Positions 60,838-64,000 of a DNA stretch of 64,000 nucleotides are shown here, piece by piece (position 1 is the stretch's first letter; every line of letters starts with the position of its first letter). The position numbers were made by a program, and so were the translations under genes. The notes under the pieces were generated by a model. That model made no database searches, was not told the DNA's origin, and was given only the letters and a program-made list of their open reading frames with translations. The stretch covers positions 7,006,001 to 7,070,000 of the forward strand of contig NZ_CP107780.1 in assembly GCF_036345175.1 (NCBI RefSeq), read 5' to 3'. The stretch comes from Streptomyces sp. NBC_00576. GTDB taxonomy: Bacteria > Actinomycetota > Actinomycetes > Streptomycetales > Streptomycetaceae.

Positions 60838-62333
60838 GCCGCAACGACGCCGCCGCCCCGGGCACCGTCACCGCTCCACCCGGCCGCATCCGCCGACTGC
60901 TGTCCCTGCTGTACGTCCAGTGCCTGATCGGTGTCCTAGCCGGAGCTGCCGTCGGCTGGCTGTGGCCGTCGTTCGGAGCCGAGCTGAAACCCTTGGGCGA
61001 CGGCTTCATCGCGCTCGTACGCATGATGATCGCGCCGGTCATCTTCTGTACCGTCGTGCACGGCATCGCCTCCATGGGCAGCGCGCGTGCCGTGGGCCGG
61101 GTCAGTCTCAAGGCGCTGATCTACTTCGAGGTCCTGACCACCGTCGCCATGGTGATCGGCCTGGTCGTCGTCAACATCGTCCAGCCCGGCAGCGGACTGC
61201 ACGTCGATCCCTCCACCCTCTCCACCGAAGGCCTGCCGCCGGAGGCGACCCAGAGCCACGAGAGTGTCGCCGCCTTCATCCTGTCCACCATTCCGGACAC
61301 CCTGCCGAGCGCGCTGACCGGCCACGAGATCCTGCCGGTGCTGCTGGTCTCGGTCCTGTTCGGCTTCGGCCTGAACGCCGCCGGCGAGGCGGGTGCGGGG
61401 ATCACCCAGAGCGTCGAGAAGCTGTCCAAGGTCCTGTTCACGCTCATCCGCTGGATCATGCGGCTGGCCCCGATCGGCGCCTTCGGTTCCATGGCCTTCA
61501 CCATCGGCAACTACGGTCTGGACACCCTGCGTCACCTCTTTCTGCTGGTCGGCTCCTTCTGGCTCACCGCCCTGTTCTTCGTCCTGGTCGTCCTCGGCGG
61601 GGTCATGCGCCTCAACGGCCTGCGTCTGCTGCCCTTCCTCCGCTACATCAAGGAGGAGCTGCTGATCGTCCTCGGCACCTCGTCCAGCGAGCCGGTGCTG
61701 CCGCGCATGATGGCCAAACTGGAGCACGCCGGCGCCTCCAAGCCAGTCGTGGGCATCACACTGCCCGCCGGATACTCCTTCAACCTCGACGGCACCGCGA
61801 TCTACCTGACCATGGGCTCGGTCTTCCTCGCCCAGGCACTCGGCATCGACCTCAGCCTCACCCAGCAACTGTCGATGCTCGCCGTCATGCTGCTCACCTC
61901 CAAGGGCGCCGCTGGTGTCACCGGCTCCGGCTTCATCGCCCTGGCCGCCACTCTCAGCGCCGTTCCGCACGTCCCCGTCGCCGCCCTGGCCCTCATCTTC
62001 GGCATCGACCGCTTCATGTCCGAGGCCCGCGCCCTGACCAGCGTCGTGGGCAACGGCGTCGCCACCCTGGCGGTGGCCAAGTGGGAGGGGCAGCTCGACG
62101 AGGACCGTGCCAGGGCCGTCCTGCGTGGCGAGATCCCGTATGCCGCCGCCTCCGAGACCGACCGCACCCATGAGCCGCAGGGTGATCCACAGCCGCCGGC
62201 CGACCCCGCACCCAGCGCGAAGCTCGAAGAGGCCGAGGCGGCCGAGGCGGCCGAGGTGCCCGAAGCGCTCGAAGCGGCCGATCCGAAGTCGGCGGCCGGA
62301 TCGGACCGTGACCCCGTACCCACCGCTGGTTGA
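60834..62333 (+). CDS. Dicarboxylate/amino-acid:cation symporter (DAACS family)
   Basis: A 499-residue membrane transporter of the DctA/GltP/EAAT fold. About eight membrane helices and two re-entrant hairpins are present; the first holds the serine-rich LGTSSSEPVLPRMM, and the TM7 region has the cation/substrate motif YSFNLDGTAIYLTMG; SSEP and NLDGT are both diagnostic. The C-terminal ~60 residues are a hydrophilic Glu/Ala/Pro-rich tail (EEAEAAEAAEV) not usual for the family. Likely imports the acid acted on by PrpF. A 13-bp hairpin follows. Confidence 0.9.
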   Translation: MSRNDAAAPGTVTAPPGRIRRLLSLLYVQCLIGVLAGAAVGWLWPSFGAELKPLGDGFIALVRMMIAPVIFCTVVHGIASMGSARAVGRVSLKALIYFEVLTTVAMVIGLVVVNIVQPGSGLHVDPSTLSTEGLPPEATQSHESVAAFILSTIPDTLPSALTGHEILPVLLVSVLFGFGLNAAGEAGAGITQSVEKLSKVLFTLIRWIMRLAPIGAFGSMAFTIGNYGLDTLRHLFLLVGSFWLTALFFVLVVLGGVMRLNGLRLLPFLRYIKEELLIVLGTSSSEPVLPRMMAKLEHAGASKPVVGITLPAGYSFNLDGTAIYLTMGSVFLAQALGIDLSLTQQLSMLAVMLLTSKGAAGVTGSGFIALAATLSAVPHVPVAALALIFGIDRFMSEARALTSVVGNGVATLAVAKWEGQLDEDRARAVLRGEIPYAAASETDRTHEPQGDPQPPADPAPSAKLEEAEAAEAAEVPEALEAADPKSAAGSDRDPVPTAG

Positions 62334-62351
62334 CGCCCCACACACCCGCGC

Positions 62352-62383
62352 GGCCGGTCCGGAGCCTGCACTCCGGACCGGCC
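62352..62383 (+). terminator. Perfect 13-bp hairpin after the symporter gene
   Basis: GGCCGGTCCGGAG-CCTGCA-CTCCGGACCGGCC starts 18 nt after the stop at 62333. No T-run, as usual in Streptomyces. The right arm runs directly into a 9-nt tandem repeat. Confidence 0.8.
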
Positions 62384-62422
62384 TCACCGGCCTCACCGGC
62401 CTCACCGGCCTCACCGGCCTCT
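62378..62422. repeat. Five tandem copies of a 9-nt unit (CCGGCCTCA)
   Basis: CCGGCCTCA is repeated with no changes (last copy ends CT), starting in the right arm of the terminator. The repeat number may vary between strains. No coding role. Confidence 0.85.
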
Positions 62423-62539
62423 TCTCGCGATCGGACACCAGCGAAGGACTGGGCGAACAAGCGCGATGCTGCTGACGCGGGGACTGATTGACGGCGAGCA
62501 GCGACAGGCCCCGCGCCCGGGCGGGCTGTTGCCGCAGGC

Positions 62540-63676
62540 CTATGGAGCCTGGGTGATGACGCCGTCCTCGGCCATGACGAAGCGGCCCTTGGTCTTGCCC
62601 TCGACCTTGAGTTGCTTGAGCCAGTGCTTCGACAGGTTGTGCAGGTTCTTGTGCTGCCCTTCCCAGGGCATCGAGTGGCCGGCGCACTTCACCGTGACCA
62701 GGATCCTGTTAAGCCCCGTGATGGCGTCATAGAGCGCGGGGACGTGGAAGTCGAGCGCGGGGTTGGGGTTGGGCGGTGTCGTGTTGGCCGTCGTGTCGAA
62801 CTCGCCGTGCACGATCAGTACGGGCACACCGCCGCCGAGGATGCCGTCCTGCCCCGCAGTGGTTTTGTTCCAGCCCCAAGTGACGAAGTTCCGGAAGCGG
62901 TTGACGCCCGCGGGCTTTCCGTTCGGCTGGACCTTTCCCCAGGTGCGGCCGATCGGGTCGTTGTCCATGAGGGCGCTCCACACGACGTCGAGTATGTCGG
63001 CTTCGCGCTGGTTCGTGCAGTGCACCTGAGCCTTCCAGCTTTCGTCCAAGCTCTTGCGCGTGAGCACGTGGGTGGGAAAGCCGGGCGCCGGCAGGGTCGG
63101 CGGGTTCGAGGGGCCCAGGGGCGGGAAGATCGGCGCGAGCAGGAACAGGCTCTCCACCTTCCCCGGATTCTTGATCGCGTACGGTCCCATCGCGAACGCG
63201 GCCGCCGACCAGCCGATGAAGGCGACCTTCGAGACGTTGCGCGTGCTCCGGATGTACTCGACGACGGTGCTGAGCTCGTCCTGGTCGCTCTGGGAGTTGG
63301 TCAGTACGTAGGGGTAACTCGGTGGGCGTGGTCCGTACAGCGGGGGCATGACCTCGACCTGCTGGTTGGGGTTCACGTTGCACGGGTCTTCCATCCGGGG
63401 ACGCGGCGACCGGCCCGAGCCCGTGAGGTCCATCATGAAGACGTCGTAACCGGCCTTTGCCAGCGCCTCGGCCCATCCGTACGAGGTGTGCTGGAGATCG
63501 AAGCCGGCCAGCACGGGAACGCTCCTGCCGTGCAGCATGAGGACCGCCTTGCGGTTCGTGGGCGAACCGGGAGGCGTGCCGTCACGTTCGCGCACGAAGA
63601 GCTCGACCTGTTCGTTCTCTGTGGCGGGAACGGTCGACTTGTGCTTGACCCAGTGGTCGGTCGTGGTGACAGCCAT
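62540..63676 (-). CDS. Alpha/beta-fold hydrolase, large type
   Basis: A 378-residue hydrolase. The oxyanion region is LMLHGRSVPVLAGFD; MMDLTGSGRSPRP is followed by the nucleophile elbow FIGWSAAAFAMGP (G-W-S-A-A, Ser near 159); the acid is in VHGEFDTTAN near 305; the His is in CAGHSMPWEGQ near 340. No signal peptide. The ATG at 63676 is next to the palindrome AAGGGATCCCTT (63677-63688), which also serves as its ribosome site. The large cap domain between ~165 and 290 is unusual; the substrate is unknown. Confidence 0.82.
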   Translation of the reverse strand: MAVTTTDHWVKHKSTVPATENEQVELFVRERDGTPPGSPTNRKAVLMLHGRSVPVLAGFDLQHTSYGWAEALAKAGYDVFMMDLTGSGRSPRPRMEDPCNVNPNQQVEVMPPLYGPRPPSYPYVLTNSQSDQDELSTVVEYIRSTRNVSKVAFIGWSAAAFAMGPYAIKNPGKVESLFLLAPIFPPLGPSNPPTLPAPGFPTHVLTRKSLDESWKAQVHCTNQREADILDVVWSALMDNDPIGRTWGKVQPNGKPAGVNRFRNFVTWGWNKTTAGQDGILGGGVPVLIVHGEFDTTANTTPPNPNPALDFHVPALYDAITGLNRILVTVKCAGHSMPWEGQHKNLHNLSKHWLKQLKVEGKTKGRFVMAEDGVITQAP

Positions 63677-64000
63677 AAGGGATCCCTTCTGTTGCCTCGG
63701 TAATCGGTCGGCGGTACCCCCACCAGCCATCGCCGATGGGGAAGGGGAAGGGGAATCCGTGCTTTTGTACGAGAGAGTGCACGGCGGAGTGTTCACGTAT
63801 CCCGGTGGACGGGTTACTGCTGCCGCCGTCCACAAATGGGATCCTCAAGCCCATAACTCACTTTGCACCCGCGCCGTAGATATCGCATCCGTGCGGAGCA
63901 CGCCTCGCTGCCTGGCTCGCACCGCCAGGATTGCCGTTCCTCACCTCACTGGCAGCGAATCCGAATGACGTCGAACAGGCCGCTGGCTTAGCGTTCCGCT
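63677..64000. other. Upstream region of the hydrolase, no supported gene
   Basis: About 320 nt to the window edge. It begins with AAGGGATCCCTT and has no coding-like frame of useful length. Likely holds the promoter of the hydrolase gene and possibly of a gene beyond the window. Confidence 0.4.

Noticed and set aside
60936..62687. 583-codon frame antisense to the symporter
   Set aside because: Gly/Gln/Asp-rich shadow; the symporter is unambiguous.

Overview
The window reads as a Streptomyces chromosome segment. The evidence is very high GC, strong GC bias at third codon positions (so the antisense frames are full of long false ORFs), many GTG starts, GTGA/ATGA stop-start overlaps, in-frame TTA (bldA-type) codons in a few genes, a SARP/AfsR-like regulator, and a WhiJ-type XRE/DUF397/ATPase cassette. 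No rRNA, tRNA, CRISPR array, integrase or replication origin was seen.

Left flank (1-23300), ordinary chromosome: the edge of a Pro/Glu-rich gene; a three-gene ABC-2 exporter; a DUF1707 protein; a 1166-residue AfsR-like regulator divergent from a secreted I36-type inhibitor; a GDSL esterase; DUF445 and several small membrane proteins; a GlxA/AraC regulator; alpha/beta hydrolases; a Tat-exported L-amino-acid oxidase; a quinone-oxidoreductase-like dehydrogenase; a DAO-type flavoenzyme; a PIG-L deacetylase; and a DUF6461-like protein.

Accessory region 1 (23300-34050): gene debris, a membrane-anchored orphan, then a tightly coupled four-gene operon. It encodes a NodU/CmcH-type carbamoyltransferase, a 2OG-Fe(II) oxygenase, an XRE-nSTAND-FGE fusion, and a membrane-anchored pentapeptide-repeat protein. 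It sits behind a perfect 7-1-7 palindrome, and the first two genes carry TTA codons. I do not recognise this operon as a described system. YciI and a leaderless-looking methyltransferase gene follow, then a decayed DUF6879 gene.

Accessory region 2 (34050-58400), a defence island: on the + strand, one promoter and four overlapping genes encode a sacsin-type HATPase-SF2 helicase, a NERD nuclease-SF1 helicase, DrmA and DrmB. This is a DISARM core with unusual partners and no DrmC, DrmD or DrmE. A transposase remnant lies just after drmB. Converging from the right is a Z1/MutL-MORC-type restriction-modification operon: Vsr, Z1 helicase, PD-(D/E)XK (DUF4420), GHKL ATPase, an unknown protein, a cytosine-methyltransferase-like protein whose catalytic Cys is Arg, and an intact C5 methyltransferase. 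A WhiJ-like regulatory cassette sits between the two systems. The intact methyltransferase may serve its own operon only, or also mark self DNA for the DISARM-like helicases; the second option is inference.

Right flank (58400-64000): a LysR regulator divergent from a PrpF-family isomerase and a dicarboxylate symporter (probable organic-acid catabolic unit), then a large alpha/beta hydrolase.
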